A DNA stretch of 64,000 nt from Arctopsyche grandis (Eukaryota > Arthropoda > Insecta > Trichoptera > Hydropsychidae): positions 9,538,001 through 9,602,000 of the forward strand of contig NC_135360.1 of the NCBI RefSeq assembly GCF_051622035.1. The letters are read 5' to 3'. Below the pieces are notes generated by a model. It did no database searches. It was not told where the DNA came from and was given only the letters and a program-made list of their open reading frames with translations. How positions within the stretch are numbered: position 1 is the first letter of the stretch; each line of letters begins with the position of its first letter. The position numbers and the translations under genes were made by a program. This document shows, in pieces, positions 22,301 to 37,300 of the stretch.

Positions 22301-25300
22301 AGTTTTTAAATTAGTAATTGGGTTCGACGTTGATGTAAATTGGTCTTGTGCTGGATTCGGAGTAGCATTGTTCATCTGTTGGGAGTATTTGCGAGCTGCA
22401 GCTCTCGCTCTAGCCTCTGCCGCTTGCTCTGGAGTTTCACGACGGCCTGAACTAAAAAGGTATAATACCATACGAGCTAATTTCTAGATCTATAATTGTT
22501 ACTTGACGTATAATATAATACAATAAAAAAATACCTTTCAATGAGGAACGTGTCTGATCTTGGAACACGCGATCTAGGGTTCCGATGAGATGCTGACAGT
22601 AAAGGTAAGAACGACCTGCCATCCATATGTGGCGGTGGGGTTACACCAGCCATATCTAAAAATGTCGGTGCCATGTCAATATTCAAAACGATATCATCCA
22701 CACTGAAAATTACAAACGCATCATGAATAGTTTTGTTAACAAAATTATCAATTTAATAAATGTATTTAAATAATACAAACACAGTGCCGGGTTCGACTCC
22801 TGGTCCTCTCACCAGAAAAGGAACTCTAACGTCAAATTCAAATGGGAAACTTTTTCCTTTGATGAGCCCGAACTGTCCAAGATGGTATCCGTGATCCGAA
22901 GTGTATATTATGTATGTGTTGTCCAGTTCACCGAGTTGCTTTAATTCATGGTACACTCTCTCCACGGCCTATTATTTATTGTACAATATAAAATTTTTAT
23001 AAATATATACATATATATATATTTTTTTTAATGCACACTTGTACATATGTACTTAATTAATTACCTGATCGACACTCTGCAGTGTCTGGAGTCTTTTTGT
23101 CATCAGAATATCAGTGAACTTTTTGTGTATCGGTTGCATTTTGTTGGTGACTTGGAGTATCCATTGCTTGTCAGGGTTTGGCGCATGATCGTACGTTGGA
23201 GTACTGTAATATGCAATTGTAAATATTAAAATCATTTTTTATAGAAGAGCTTCATATACATATATTACCGGTAGGGGCGCTACTTTCCAACAATATGGAA
23301 GCTTTTCAGATTTGCCAACGTTATTTTCTAATAGATAATTTCGGAAGAGACTTTGTAAATATGTAAGGTTTGTTGGGAGCATCGCAAACAAATCAAAGTT
23401 CCTATGACGATTTTTGAATATTATTTTTTTTTTCGATTCAAATAAATTTAATGAAAAAACAAATTGACGTTTACTATTAGATTAACCATATTTAAGCGGT
23501 TTATATTACAAATACCGAGCGAAACCGGGTAAAACCACTAGTAGTCTATAAAAAGGGTTTTTGAAAATCGATAACATGTTCAATAGCACTTTTGAAAAGC
23601 GACAAAAAATGCGAAGTGAAATTACATTTTAAGATAATGATCAGATTTAATTATTTTAAAAAGAAAAAAAAACAATGAGAAGGAATAAAAATACACTCAG
23701 GTCACTTTTTACGCGATAGATGCGTTCCATGATATAAAAAAATAGACGGCTTACGTAGAAAAAGTAGTAATGAGTTTTATTAATTTTAAGAAAAATTGGG
23801 GATGCATTCCAATGTTCTGGTCATTAACAGACTACACGTGGATTTCGCTACACGCTCTATTGCCAACACTATGTACAATTTTTGGCGCTCTTGCTTTAAA
23901 TGCTGATGATTTTTCTAATAAAGTTACCATTTAGTCATCAAGGTTCGGAAATGAGAGAGGATATCTCCCAGGCACGCCCAATCTCGTCTGGTTTGGGCCG
24001 TATTGTACTGGCCGCGACCTGAGTTTGCATAAAACAAGACCGGTTGGGCTTACCTTCCATCTTCCTGAACACAGACACGGATACGTGACAATATCTTATT
24101 GCGACAAAACGCGGGGAATAAACAACTAAAACGATGCAACGCTATAGTAATACCGTCCGAAATAAGCATTTTTTTTTTTAGAATTAACATTAGATATGAA
24201 CCACATAACTTCAAAACCGTATAATAATAGCCCTAAGTGTATTCGAAGGTATTAAAGTTGACTTTCCAGGTCAATATTATGTATATGTATTACTAGCTGA
24301 ACCCAGCATGCGTTGCAATGCCACAATAACGCATGCTATTCCCGTTCCCGTTCCCGTTCCGGTTCTCGTTCACGTTCCTATTTGTCGGAAAAATGCAGAC
24401 AGTGAACACATATGAAATTATTGCGTTGCAATGACACTCATTCCCGTTTCCGTTCCCGTTTTTGGGCGATTTTTTTTCACAGTAATCTTCCCGGACATGC
24501 ATACAACCAATCCTGAAAATTCCATCGTAATCGGTTCAGTGGCTTAGGAGCCTATTTGAGACACACATACAGACAGACATTCATGTTTACAAACCTCCTT
24601 TACGTTTCACTTATTATATACATATATAGATATGTAGTTATGATATAAATGTATTATCAGAAAGTCCTTCATCTAATGAAAGTTCCTTATTTCCTGTCAT
24701 ATTGCATCTGTCACGTCAATTGTACAGAGAAAATGTGCAATCTTCATTGAGATAAATAAAAATGTCAATGGGTTATCCGTATACACAAACAAAGGTCCGA
24801 ATTGGCTGTCTGTTTTACAGTACTTGTAACAAGACTGAATATAAACATTTAAATTTAACTGAAGAAACATTCACCGTTATCATCGATTGTTCGACGATTA
24901 GGTAAGTAACCAATTACTATGCGCATATATAAAGAGACGAGAGTTTACAAAGGAGTTTTGATCTTGATAACGGTTTCAGGGATGGCGCATATAGGAATGT
25001 CTTCCTTCCGGACGAACGAAAAATGGCATTGTGCGAGGTCGAGTGTTGTTGACCTCAAAATGGCCACGTGAGGGGAGACGAACCGTATACCTCTATCTGA
25101 GGAGAACACTCTGAATGCTAGATTTGCACCCCCCCGGACCCGCCAGGTCAAGCACCCTTGTCCTACTCGGTGTCACTACCACCCACGACAACCACCACGT
25201 ACGGAAAAATTTACGTATTCTTTATACAATAGAATAAGCAATCATATCTATATATAATACAGTTCAATTTGATTAATAATCTCCATGTATGTATATATAA

Positions 25301-28300
25301 TGGTATTGTGCAGTCAAGATGGCGGACGCTCTTGGCATTTGACGAATGAGTGTATTCGAAGCGCCATCAATCGACACAACATCTCTCTAATATATAATTT
25401 GGAAAGAGACTTTGTATGTATGTATGTAACCTTCGTTCGTTGGGTAGTAAATCTGTAACGTCATCGAATAAATAATTAAATTCAAAGGATTCGAAGTCTC
25501 CGCGGACAAAGGCACCGAGGGCGAAGCTGCCTTCGCGCCGAGGGCCAAGCCCTAGGGGGCGCAGGTGCCAGATCCTGGTATAAATATATTTTTTATAAGA
25601 GACTTATTATATATGTTTGTTTGTTCGTGACAGTCAATTTAACAAAAAAACAAATGAGTATTCAAATAAATTTATATAAAATAAAACTATTCAAATAAAT
25701 TTAATAAAATGTTTACTATTAGATTGATTAGTCATGTTTAATCGGTTTATATTACAAATACAGAGCGAAGCCGGGTAATACAGCTGGTATGAAATAAAAT
25801 TAAGACAACATTTTTTTATTGTACATGGACTTAACATTTAATTTTAAAAATCGTTGATCTGTGATATGGATTCAAAACTATCTGACAGCTTATTTTTAAA
25901 CGCCGAGTCTTTTTTTTATTTTTTAAAAACATTTTTTTATTAAAAATGATTTCATCAAAATCGATAGGACTGTTTGAATTTACTTGTAGACTGTTTTACG
26001 ACTAGTCTTTTCATGATATTGGCAAGTATGACGAACTTTATAATAGAATTTCAAGGCACTAAATGCAACTGATTGTAACAGCCAATAAACTTAATAAGGT
26101 GAATGCTTGTACATATATAACTGTTGATTCTAAGTAATTAATTCTCGTCGGGGAAATTTTGAACGTGTATACATACATACGTACGTATTATACGAGTATG
26201 TACTGTGTTTATTACTCAGACATTACATCGACTATTAAATGTCGTAAAGATGTGAACGTTCGTGGCGTTTAACAGCGTCACCATTGCCAACGTTACAACG
26301 AGAAATTCGAAGAAAATCATAAACAGAGAAATTGGCATCATTGTAAAACAGATACGATCGCTAATCACAGTCATTTTTGGACACAATAACCGAACCCATA
26401 GTACTATTATGCAAAATGGTAAAGGTATAGAGAAAAAAACTTGCTCCGAAAATATATTATTACATGTCAATTATTTACATGACTTATTATTTTTCTTTTT
26501 ATTTATGAACATTTTAAATGCATACATACAAACATTAGGCGAAAAGTAAAAAAATCGATTATAAAAAAAATCGTAGTAGACTCAGTCTTAGCATGTCATC
26601 AACTTTGGCAATAAATTAAATGACCAATAACTTGTACGAAAATTTAGTGATAATTAAAGCCCGGATAACCAGCGTGCCGTTCATTGTTCAAATGTTGTAA
26701 ATGCAATGTTAAAGGTTTGCCGAACCTTTTTTACAAAGCATTTACAACAATTGAACAATGAGCGGCGCGCTTTGGGTCCAGTGACCGATAATATAACTCA
26801 CTGATCATCTATTTAGTGAAATCCAAGATTGTTGAAAACTCGGGATTTTGCGAGAAAATGGGTAGGGTTGCCAATTTGTTGAAACCGTTTCAATGAAAAT
26901 CAGAAAAATTGGCAAGCTTTGATAGGAAATGATCGACCTGGAGTCACAAATCTAAGGTCTGGCCGGCAGAAACCAGTGGGATTTGAACCCGTGACCACTT
27001 TGTTCAATGCATTATATGCCAATCGGTAGTCTATGCTGCTGGTTATGCACACAAAAATCGATATTTTCTATATTATGATGATAGGAAAATACGCAACTTT
27101 GAAAAAAATACGTAACTTTCTAATCTACGAAATCTCCATTTAGAACGATTATCAACCATCCTTTACAGATTTAAAAATTCTATCTGTTACCGAATGAGGA
27201 AAAAAGCCGTGCTTAATATATTTTCAATATTGACTTTGATTATTTATTATTCACTGTGATTGTTTTGGTGACCGGAAAAATACACTCTCGAACATCAAGA
27301 CTTTTAAAGATGCTCAAGGAGAACTAACGCAATAGAATTCCACAAAAAAGCGGCAAGGGGTATTTGTATGTTATCCGAGGGTGCTAACCTTTTTTGTAAA
27401 ATTCTATTACGTAACTTATTTTTGAGCACCTTTGAAAATTAGGCTTCTCGAAACTGCGCTACTACTCAGTGCAATTTAGTGCATCTTTCCGGGAACCGAA
27501 TTTTTTGTGCTCTTGGCAGTTGTGCATGTGCATGTGCAGTTGTGCTAGTGCTATATTGCTAGACAGCTTTTCGTTCTCCGACGAAAGGTATCTCAGACTG
27601 TATTCGTGGGAGGGGGGGGGGTTGATGGCCTCATGTAGGGGGCTTTATTGCTCGACTTCACTGACCTTTAAAGTGGGCTTATCTAATATATAATTTCGAA
27701 AGAGACTTTGTAAGTATTGTTGGTTGGTAATCGAAAACAAATCAATTAGTATGACGAATCGATATATATTTTTTTCGATTCAAATAAATTTAATAAAAAA
27801 ACAAATGAATATTTACTATTTGATTCGCCATGTTTAAGCTGTTTATATTACAAATACTGAGCGAAGCCGGGTAAAACAACCAGTATTACAATAAAAGTAA
27901 AAATTTCTTTACACATCAAGTACTTGAAAGAAGTTCCTGCTATGAACAAGTTCGGTCTCTCTCACGGGCCCGAAAATGAAACGCTCGAAAACGCAAATAT
28001 CAAGATAGCAAATATATAGGCAAAGATCGAAAATCGAAAGATCTTAAGTCGAAAGATAAAAAAATGATGCATGGTAAACAGTACTATGTATATATAATAT
28101 ATATGAGTGGCATGCGGTGAAATTATCTCTCTTTTTGTCGTACAGCCTTGTTTAATGCGCGCGCGCAGAATACGGGAGGAAAAGCCTGTTCCTCTTGTTC
28201 CTGTTGTATCCTGCTCGCGCAAATTAAGTGAGTATGTACGACGGGGGGGAGAGACCCTATTTTTTTATCTTTCGACTTAAGATCTTTCAATTTTCGATCT

Positions 28301-31300
28301 TTGCCTTCCGATATTTGCGTTTTCGAGCGTTTCACTTTCGGGCCCGTGAGGTATACCCGAATAAGTTCTGGCAAATGTGGAACTTCTAGGAAATGTGATG
28401 CATTTAATAAAATAATAAACGATTTTTTATCTTTCTGAAGATGTCCTCCCTCTTCTCCGCATGTGCATAAATACGGTCTGGGTCACTGCATCGAAAGTGA
28501 CTTGAACGAAAGTCGAAAGATCGAAAAGAATGTATGCACGGTAAATGGACTATTTCACACATAGTCATAAAAATCGCAAAAAAAATTCGATCTTTCACCT
28601 TTCGCCACCGGTATAAATTCGTCACTGCTGGTGATGTATCGACAGTTGTTAGGAATGATTTTCAGAAATTAATACATTGATGTTAAGTTGAAAGAAAAAT
28701 TTTAACTATTAAGTTATTTTGAATCACGAAAATGCTAAGCGTCACACTTCCGCCATTGAAGTATGCTTCCGGTGAAACCACCAAATCAATTAATTTTTGA
28801 ATATTTTTTCATAAATTTAATATCAATACGCTAAACTACCTATGTATGTATGTATTTATATATTTACACCGGTTGTAAATAAAAGGTCTCGGTCTATTTG
28901 CCGGCATGCAACGAGAGCGCTGACATTTATAATGTAAAAATATAGAGCCTCATTGACGGCAAAATTGTATGCAAACAACCGACGGTCACGAATCTGACAT
29001 GCCGAACGCAATTCTACAGATCGTTCGCCGGATAAAAACAGAGACCTATGTATCATATAACTGCGAGCGGAAACATTAAAAAAGTTTTATATTAAATTAC
29101 TCGGCGCGTCACTGAAACTGAAATAATCAAACGTTACTCGCACGATAAACGCTAGTCGGAGACATTCGAGTTCCGCTATTAATTGCGCCGTAAACCATGG
29201 CCGTAAAATGCGCTGCTACGGTCCGGCACGCGATTCAATGATACACCCGCTTAACGTAATTGCGCTAAGCGGGTGGCAATCGATCATATTAATTTTACAA
29301 GTCCAATGACTCTACCAGAGTCGTTGAAAGGTCGAAAACGGTCACATTTTTATACGTACATACATAAGTATATTCTCAATGAAATCGTTGCTGCTGTCCC
29401 TGAATGTGATATTTTCCACCTTGGGAGCGTAGATTATCGGATATTATTTTAACATATTTATCTGGTAACCTGCGCTCATCATTACTTTCTTAATTTGAAT
29501 GTGATGAATGAGTGGAATCTTAATCTACTCTCTTCCATTTGGGCCTCGCTGTGATTTTATTTTTATTTATATTTTGTTTTATTTTATTTTACTTTTTCTT
29601 TCTCCTTTGTATATTTTTATATACTATTTTAATTTTGTTCAGTGTAAACAAAGAATGGGATTTATGGATTTTATTTTTAATTTTTACACTTTTGTTATTT
29701 TTTTTCTCTCTGAATGATATATTATTTTCCTTTTGTTAGTTTTTTTTTATTATTTTATTTTACCATGTTTTCTGCTTTTGCTTTTTTCCTTTATTTACAG
29801 TTTACTTGTTTTTATATCATGTTTTTATATATTTTTCAAATGTAGGCCATTGTGGCGCATTAGGTTCATCCTGTAATGCCACAATGGTCCAAAACTATTA
29901 AATAAATAAATAAATAAATAAGTGCTCATTGGAACGTTCTATATTCTTCACCGCAAGATGGCGATTACGATTAATGTACATTTTACCAACTTGACCGATT
30001 GAGGCGATCGATGCGCCATCAGTCGGATTCAAATGTGAGTTAATACACAAATGCATATTACAGTATAAGAGCATTTATGTATTATTAGGTTATTCTCCAA
30101 CCCTTGTCTTCTCGCTTGTTTTCGACTAGCTTGTGAGAAGCAAGCTAGAGTAAAATAGGATTGTGTGGAATCTGCATGAAGCAAATTACTCTTTAATGAT
30201 TGAGAAAGTGCAAAAAGCATTTCTTCGTTTCCTATACTATACCCATATCTCTACCCTAATCCTTTCCTTTTGGGTATGATTGGGTATAATAGCCAGCAGC
30301 ACAGTTCAGTCGTTAAGCTTCTGCTTAGCGTCGAGAGGCGCCGGGTTCGATCCCATGAGCTGACCTCCATTTGTTCAATTAATGAGGCTTGATTATTTTG
30401 TACATACATATGTACATAAGTACAGCAGCATAGCTCGGTCGTTAAGCTTCTATTTAACACCGAGAGGCGCCGGGTTCGATCCCATGAGCTGACCTCGATT
30501 GAAAATAATCTGTAGTGCTGCTGGTCAGACTTGGATATTTATGACTCCAGGTCGATCGTTTCCTATCAGAGTTTGCCAATTTTCTCTGATTTCATTGTTG
30601 AATCGGTTCCCGGTAAAATTGGCTAAATATCCTTCCTACCTACTATGTCATCACTATGTGAGATTGATTAATGTACAATAAAATTTATATAGATGTCTCG
30701 TTAATTTGCGAGTTTTTCAGTGTCTCGTAATTCAGCGACTTGTATAATAAAAAAAAATGCTGCAATGTTTGTAATTGGCCAGGAAGGCGCATTGGGGTTA
30801 CCTGTAAGGCCTTCCTGTTATATGAACTATGGATTTTGACTTTGGAAACTGTGTATTATACTATTACATATGTATATGTGAAATTCATTAAAATAGTCAA
30901 GCTATAATCCAATCTGACAGAGACATCTCTCCGTATAATTGAATTGTGCAATTTAATTGCAGTCTCCTTATTGATTGACGAACAAGTTCATTAATACTCT
31001 ATTATAATAGTAGACAATAAGTGCTTTATATAATTTGAAATAAACATGCATATAAATAATGATTGAAGAGTGCAACAATCATTTCTTCGTTTCCTATAAA
31101 GGAAAGAGTATGGGATCACCCATATCTCTACCCTACTCCTTTCCTTTTGGGTATGATTGGGTATAATTCCCTTGAACTTCGGAGAAACTTCTCATCAGTT
31201 CGTTTTGTTCTCCAGCTTCTACGTGTTAATCCGTCATGTCCTTCGTTGCTGGAACAGTTGGGACTTTATGACCCTAATAATTATGTGCGTGGTAGACATC

Positions 31301-34300
31301 ATCATTGAATGGCTGGACCTTCAGCGTGCATAGTTCTTTATCGAATGACTCATATTACAAAAGCTATCCGACTTCTCAAAGAAATCGTTGCTGCTGAGCT
31401 TGAATGTGATATTATCTGGTAGCCTGCGCTCATAATTATTTTCATAATTGAATGTGAAATATCAATGGAATTTTGATCTTGTCTCTTCTATCTGGGCCTC
31501 ACAGGGATCTTTTGTATTTGCGGCTGGTTCTTATAGTCTTATACATATATTGCTGCTTGCTATAGGTGCAAGACATTCCCTACTTTGTATTCTATTATTT
31601 GATATTTTTACTTTATGCTAATGCTATTATTTATTTATAATTTATTGTATAAATGTATTTATTGTGGGGTATTAGGGATTTCTGTAATGCCACAATGGTC
31701 GAAACTTGAACTTAAATAAATAAACATTATATACGCATGGCTACATACATGCATACTTTGCTTATGCCTAAGTGTCTCTAATAATTAATAACATTTCGTC
31801 AAATACTTATACAAAGTCGTGGGTATATAAGCACGACTGATTGGATCTATTTTAAAAAGTTGCGGCACGAAATGATGGAATACTAACATTTTAGTACACG
31901 GAGATATAAAAGATCAAAGGGAGTGGTTTTGATGTCATAGAAGTTCAAGTACATAGGTACTCCAGTAGTAATTTCTCAAGACTTTAATCTGCGCTTTAAA
32001 TAAAATTGGTCTCTTGTTCATTTAATTTTATAACAAAATAGCCCACGGTAAAATAGGAAATGTACATATCTGAGTGGTTATCGTTTGCAACTGAGCAAAT
32101 GAGAAATCCCAGATTTTAACCCTGATTAGAATTATATGTTGTATGATTTGAAGTATTTACGCGGTGCTGCTGGTCAGATTTGAATATTTGTGACTTCAAA
32201 TTTATCGTTTTTATCAGTTTGCCAATTTATCTGATATAATTGTTGAAATGGTTCCTCACAAATCGGTTACCTATATTTTATTTGTCACCACTGTATGAGT
32301 TTGTCATAAGCCAAACTTATACACGTGTATAAGTTTGGTCATAAGTGTCGATTTGGGGCAACCTGTTATGGCGGTTTGGTGACTATTTTGCACAAGGCGA
32401 TTTCACACATGTCCATACTTTCAAATGTGTGATCACGGGTTTTATGCCTTATTCTGCTAGCCAGGCCTTGGATATTTGACTCCAAGGTCGATCATTTCCC
32501 ACCACGGTTTGCCAATTTATCTGATTTCAATAAACGATTCAAACAAATTGGAAACTCTTTCGCAAAAATTCGAGTTATTCAGCATCTCGATTTTCGTCGA
32601 TTATAAAATGCTGAAAAAAATTGTCCATAGATATCTTTGTAGCTTTTAAGCGTTTGACTATATTTCTCGTGTTTATTAAATAGGTGTACATACCTATACC
32701 TGTTTAAATAATTAATAAATAATTTTTAATCTGTATCTGAAAAGCACACTCGTTGCATTGGAGCAATCTAACTCATCTAACAAGATGAGTGTGCATGATT
32801 GATGAATAAATTAAATTGAAAAAATAAATAAATTAACAATGACACGAAAACGTGCCTATCACTGCTAAGGGCGAAAACACACTGAGTGGTACCTACATAC
32901 GTATTTTTTTTAGATACTTTAACATGAGAAAAAACGCAGCACCCCTAGTCCATATACATGGTACACAGTCCCAAAAATCTCCCCCTGGAGTATTTTCGGT
33001 GATATTTTATCCTTGTATTTATCCTTGCTTGACAGTGGTCGATAACGGTGAATCCTATGTTTGAAGAAATGTATGTAGAAAGATATGTACTTTGCACGTG
33101 CAACGACACCCTAATTCAGTTTGGGGAATACCCACTGTCACAGCGTGGTGCCAAGGACGTGACGTTCCGTACTATTCTGTGTGTTTTCGCCCTAGGGCGT
33201 GCCGTGCTGCACTTTTTAGTGTGTTCTTACCTTATATGTATATATAAATATATATGTGTATATGTATGTATTATGATACTTACTGATGTGTGGTGACATT
33301 GAAGAACAGGTGGGTGAAATGCGGAGCAGCATCTTCGGGTCCATGCGGGGCCGGAAAGGATAACACCAGGAGTACGGGTTTTCTCGACGATCTCTGTTTA
33401 CTGTGCCGCAGAAAGGCCAAAGAGTCGTTCGCTATCAGATCCGGATAGTAGTCCTGCAAATGTGTATCACAAACGTGATATTATTATATTAATAATGAAT
33501 AAATGTAAGTGGGTGCGGTGAGGCGAAACTTCGCGCGTGACTCGTCGAACGCAGACGATAAAGTCATAAAAGTTAATAAACAATCGGTAAAATAATATAC
33601 GAGAGATCTTATCTGATGCAGACGTGCTATATTGCAGCAGTTGGCTACATTGTACCGCTCGCCATTTTTATTGCCGGCGTGGCAAATTCGCTTTTTGCAT
33701 TTTGAATGTCTGCAAATTTATATCATTTACTAGCAATAAAAATAGCCTATAAAAGATAATATACATAGCAATTGTACCTATTAGAATATGTACATTTATA
33801 CCGCCAGATTCACATATGACATCATCGGTTGATGTTCTTTGGTCAAAAGAAGATTAATTCATATTTTGTCGGAATTTATTTTTGACATTGGTAGATTTTT
33901 TTACATATCTATACATACCTGTATGTAATCTTTCAATATATGAGTATTAACAACCCCAAAAATAAAACTAATGTTTCTAAAATAAAAAATATTAATTGAA
34001 ATAAACATAAATATTACTGCTATTAATATGTTACAATTGAAAGTAGCATGAGTCCACTTTTCTTCTATTCGTTAAATATCTCGCAAAACCTTAAATGTAA
34101 TGTTTTGCGTTCAACAATATTTAAAAATACTATGGCCTGTAATACGTTTATTCTGATTTTCCGAGATCCTGGAAATATCGAATTAAAAGAAGTGATAACA
34201 ATTTGTGAATTGAGTCAAACAGAAATATTGTTTTTGGAACTGAAAATTGGACTTCCGCTACTCAAAAATATATCGGCTCATATTCAAAATTAGTTATTAT

Positions 34301-37300
34301 ATGTACATATAAACACTACGAAATATCTTTGTTGTATGCTAATGAAAGTATCTTCGTTGACCAAACATTAGGGTGACCTGAAGTCCCGATTTGACCGGGA
34401 CGGTCTCATTTTTCCGTGCTTTGTCTTCTTCCCGTAGTTTTCATAAAATTGTTTTTTTTTTACCTGTCCATTGATAAGAATTTTTTATCCCCTCTTCGTT
34501 TTACTCAGATAATCATAAGAGTCATAACCAGACTTAGGCGGTCAGGATGCTTTGACCCAAAAAAAAATGGTTCACTATTGTCAACCTTTTTTTGTAAGAC
34601 AAGAATGAACCATTTTTATTGTATTGTGTAAGATATTTAACATTTAGCAAAATACCAAAAAAAATTGTAGTTGTAAATGACTGTCGATATTGCCAATTCA
34701 TCCAAGGCGTGTAAAATTTATTTAAATAAAATCGGATATTCATTTTGTTCAACTGTCTATCCGTCTGTCACACGATGAATGGACGCTGTGATAAGTGCCA
34801 TTCTTGTTGCGATAATATGACAGACAGGCTCACAGAAATTCGACAGACAGACACTGAACGTGGCTGAAATTATTGCTTATCGCGTTTGCTTGAATAAGGC
34901 TATTTATGTACTGAGTGGTGAACTTTTGTCGTGTAAGGCCGCGCGCACAGTGGAGTGACGCGACGCGACACGGCTACTTAAAAAAGTCAAAACAATAACC
35001 GAGTACCCTAGCAATGATATAAATATTATGTATTTGAAATGCCAATGGGACTTGCCAGTGATGAATGAACGAGTAAATAGGATAGGGGAATGTAGTAGAG
35101 GCGCAATAGCCGTTCAAAATAAGTGTACTGTAACAGAGATTTGCAGTGGCAGATCGTCCGTATGGGTTGCGGGGCTGCAGCCCTCCCAGTATAGTACACA
35201 TGCATGTTATTTTTGTTTGCATTCGGTCACCGGTATGATCAACGAGCCCGATTCGTCTTTGCAGAGCCGTCACTGGATAATTGTATAAAAAAAGAGAATG
35301 ACAAACAAAAATCAATTGGGAGTGGAGTAATGTATCTCTTTATTTGTATAATTCGAAGACTAAGATGGGCAGGGAATGTAGCAAGAATGAACAATTTTGG
35401 GGAAGGGTTTATTTTAAAATTTCAAAAACAAAATATTCCCCTAATTCGATATATTTAGTAATCATGAAAGAAAAAGCATGCACCGCAGGTAAAATTTTAC
35501 AAAAAAGATTTTTTTAAGATTTCAATGTGGGATACCCGGTGAGTGTGGGTTCGTAATTTTCGATTGGTTTTTTTTTATGTATGTTACAGTGATTTCATAT
35601 TAGCAGTGAAAGTATACTTTGACTGGTGTTTTAAGGAATTCATATTATAAATATTTTACATTTCTGATATTTCTAAAAATGTTGTGTATTCTTCTTCCAC
35701 CTTCAACAAAAGTTTTTCGATATCTTCTTCAGTGTATAAATATTAAATTACATTACAAATTTGACCAACTTTTGCAGTTTTTCCAAACACAGCTTTATTT
35801 GAAGACGGTTGATTTCTGAATGCTGTATTTTTTGAAAATTGGACAACCCTCAACAATTGTTGCTAATATAATCTAGCATCCTAGTTGAAAACTTGCTTTC
35901 AATGTTTTGAATTTTGATTAGTGTGATTTGCTTTCACCGACAGATTTGTTGAAAGTATATTTCTACTAGTGAAAGTATAATTTCACTGTTGAATACAGAT
36001 TCACTGTAGCATATACATATATGTATATATTTTTGCTACGATTTTATCCAGAATCGGGCCCTTCAAATAGTAAAGGCCCGGGAATTCGTTTCCTCTCCTC
36101 TCGTAAGCTCTAACTAGATTGTACGTAAGTACAAGATATTATAGTGTGGTCGGTGCATCTATTTGGAGGACAGTAGCCCAAGACAGAGAAAGTTGAAGTT
36201 AAATCTTGGAGCACAAGAAAAAATCTATTCATAGCGAGATCATGATGTATGTATGTATGTATGAGAATACATGAAAAATCATTCTAACCTTGTGGTAGTC
36301 GAACCCATGCTTGATCTTCTTGCCGTTCATATTGATGCTGTAGTTATAGTACTTGCTGTTCATGATGAGGCCTCCCCACTCGCGCCACCCAGGAGGTATG
36401 TACGACCCGTTGTACTTGTTCAGGTACTTGCCGAAGTAGCCTGCAACCAAATAACACAACCTGGATAAATCTGGAAGACATGACACTACCATACGATGAC
36501 GATGCACCGGCCGGAAGCGTCCTTCGGGTAACACGGCAAAACCGGTCTGAAACTTTGCGACAACTACTGCAACACCAAAAGCATTCGAAATTTTATCAAC
36601 ATTTTTCATTAAACATTGTTCTGTCTCAAAACAATTAAACGTGGTTTTAATTCAATTTCGAAATAGACCACATACATAAATTCATACGTATGTACATATG
36701 TAAGTAATGTACAATGAAATATTGCATATTAGATTTTATGATAAACCCACGAAAACCAATTGACAATTACTCATCTAAAACCAACATATCGTTTGTGACT
36801 AGGGTTGTCAGATATTTTTGAGATAGTTCTGGGATAATTCACAAATTTAAATATAATACATATGTACAGAGTATGAAGCCACTTGCTCCTTTAAACCGAA
36901 TTTTTATTAACTTAATGTATTAGTCTGGATATATCTGATTTTGAGGAATAATGGATTTAAAAGTTGTAGGCGTACTACTGGGTTTGCCGTTGGGGTACAC
37001 GAAGTTTTGCTGTTTTCTGTGAGTGGGATAGTAGGGATTGAAAAAATCAATATATTATATTAAGAGGTTATGGCCAGTAAGAAGTAACCTTACTTCTGGT
37101 CGAATAGAAATATGCATCATAAATATATTACGATATATTTTTCTTAAAAAAATTATATTTCTGAAATTTCGAACACTTTTTACTTAAAAATCTTACGTGT
37201 TGATAAAATCTAGAAAGGAAATTGAGAATCAGTAGGAAAAATTCTATAAGACACCACTCTCTTCACCCTTTGAATGCTGATCAACGCCAATCGGCGTTTT

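Larger units (their letters stand above)
23204..33283. other. Sulf intron of about 10 kb
   Basis: Non-coding by phase: the exons on both sides join CA|T (His). It contains Helitron-like repeats, SINEs, LINE fragments, foldback elements, a CCCGTT hexamer array, a 26.2 kb hydrophobic open frame of unknown meaning, and a GC-richer repeat-free island near 29100-29290. Confidence 0.8.

Noticed and set aside
23938..24080. 5S rRNA-like region
   Set aside because: The sequence does not contain the conserved 5S internal control region and reads only as a GC-richer unique stretch.
24340..24470. CCCGTT repeats as telomeric or CRISPR-like array
   Set aside because: The array is short, irregular and inside a dispersed element; no spacers and no cas genes; insect telomere repeats are TTAGG.
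26216..26470. Hydrophobic minus-strand frame as a receptor gene
   Set aside because: No recognisable signature, no convincing splice sites and no neighbouring exons; kept only as a low-interest observation.
30300..30490. tRNA genes suggested by GGGTTCGATCCC motifs
   Set aside because: The motif belongs to SINE heads that recur through the window, lack a foldable acceptor stem and are followed by the common SINE body.
36229..36609. 126-codon minus frame as a complete gene
   Set aside because: Only 36440-36289 is Sulf exon; the upstream part is intron and the end runs past a splice donor.
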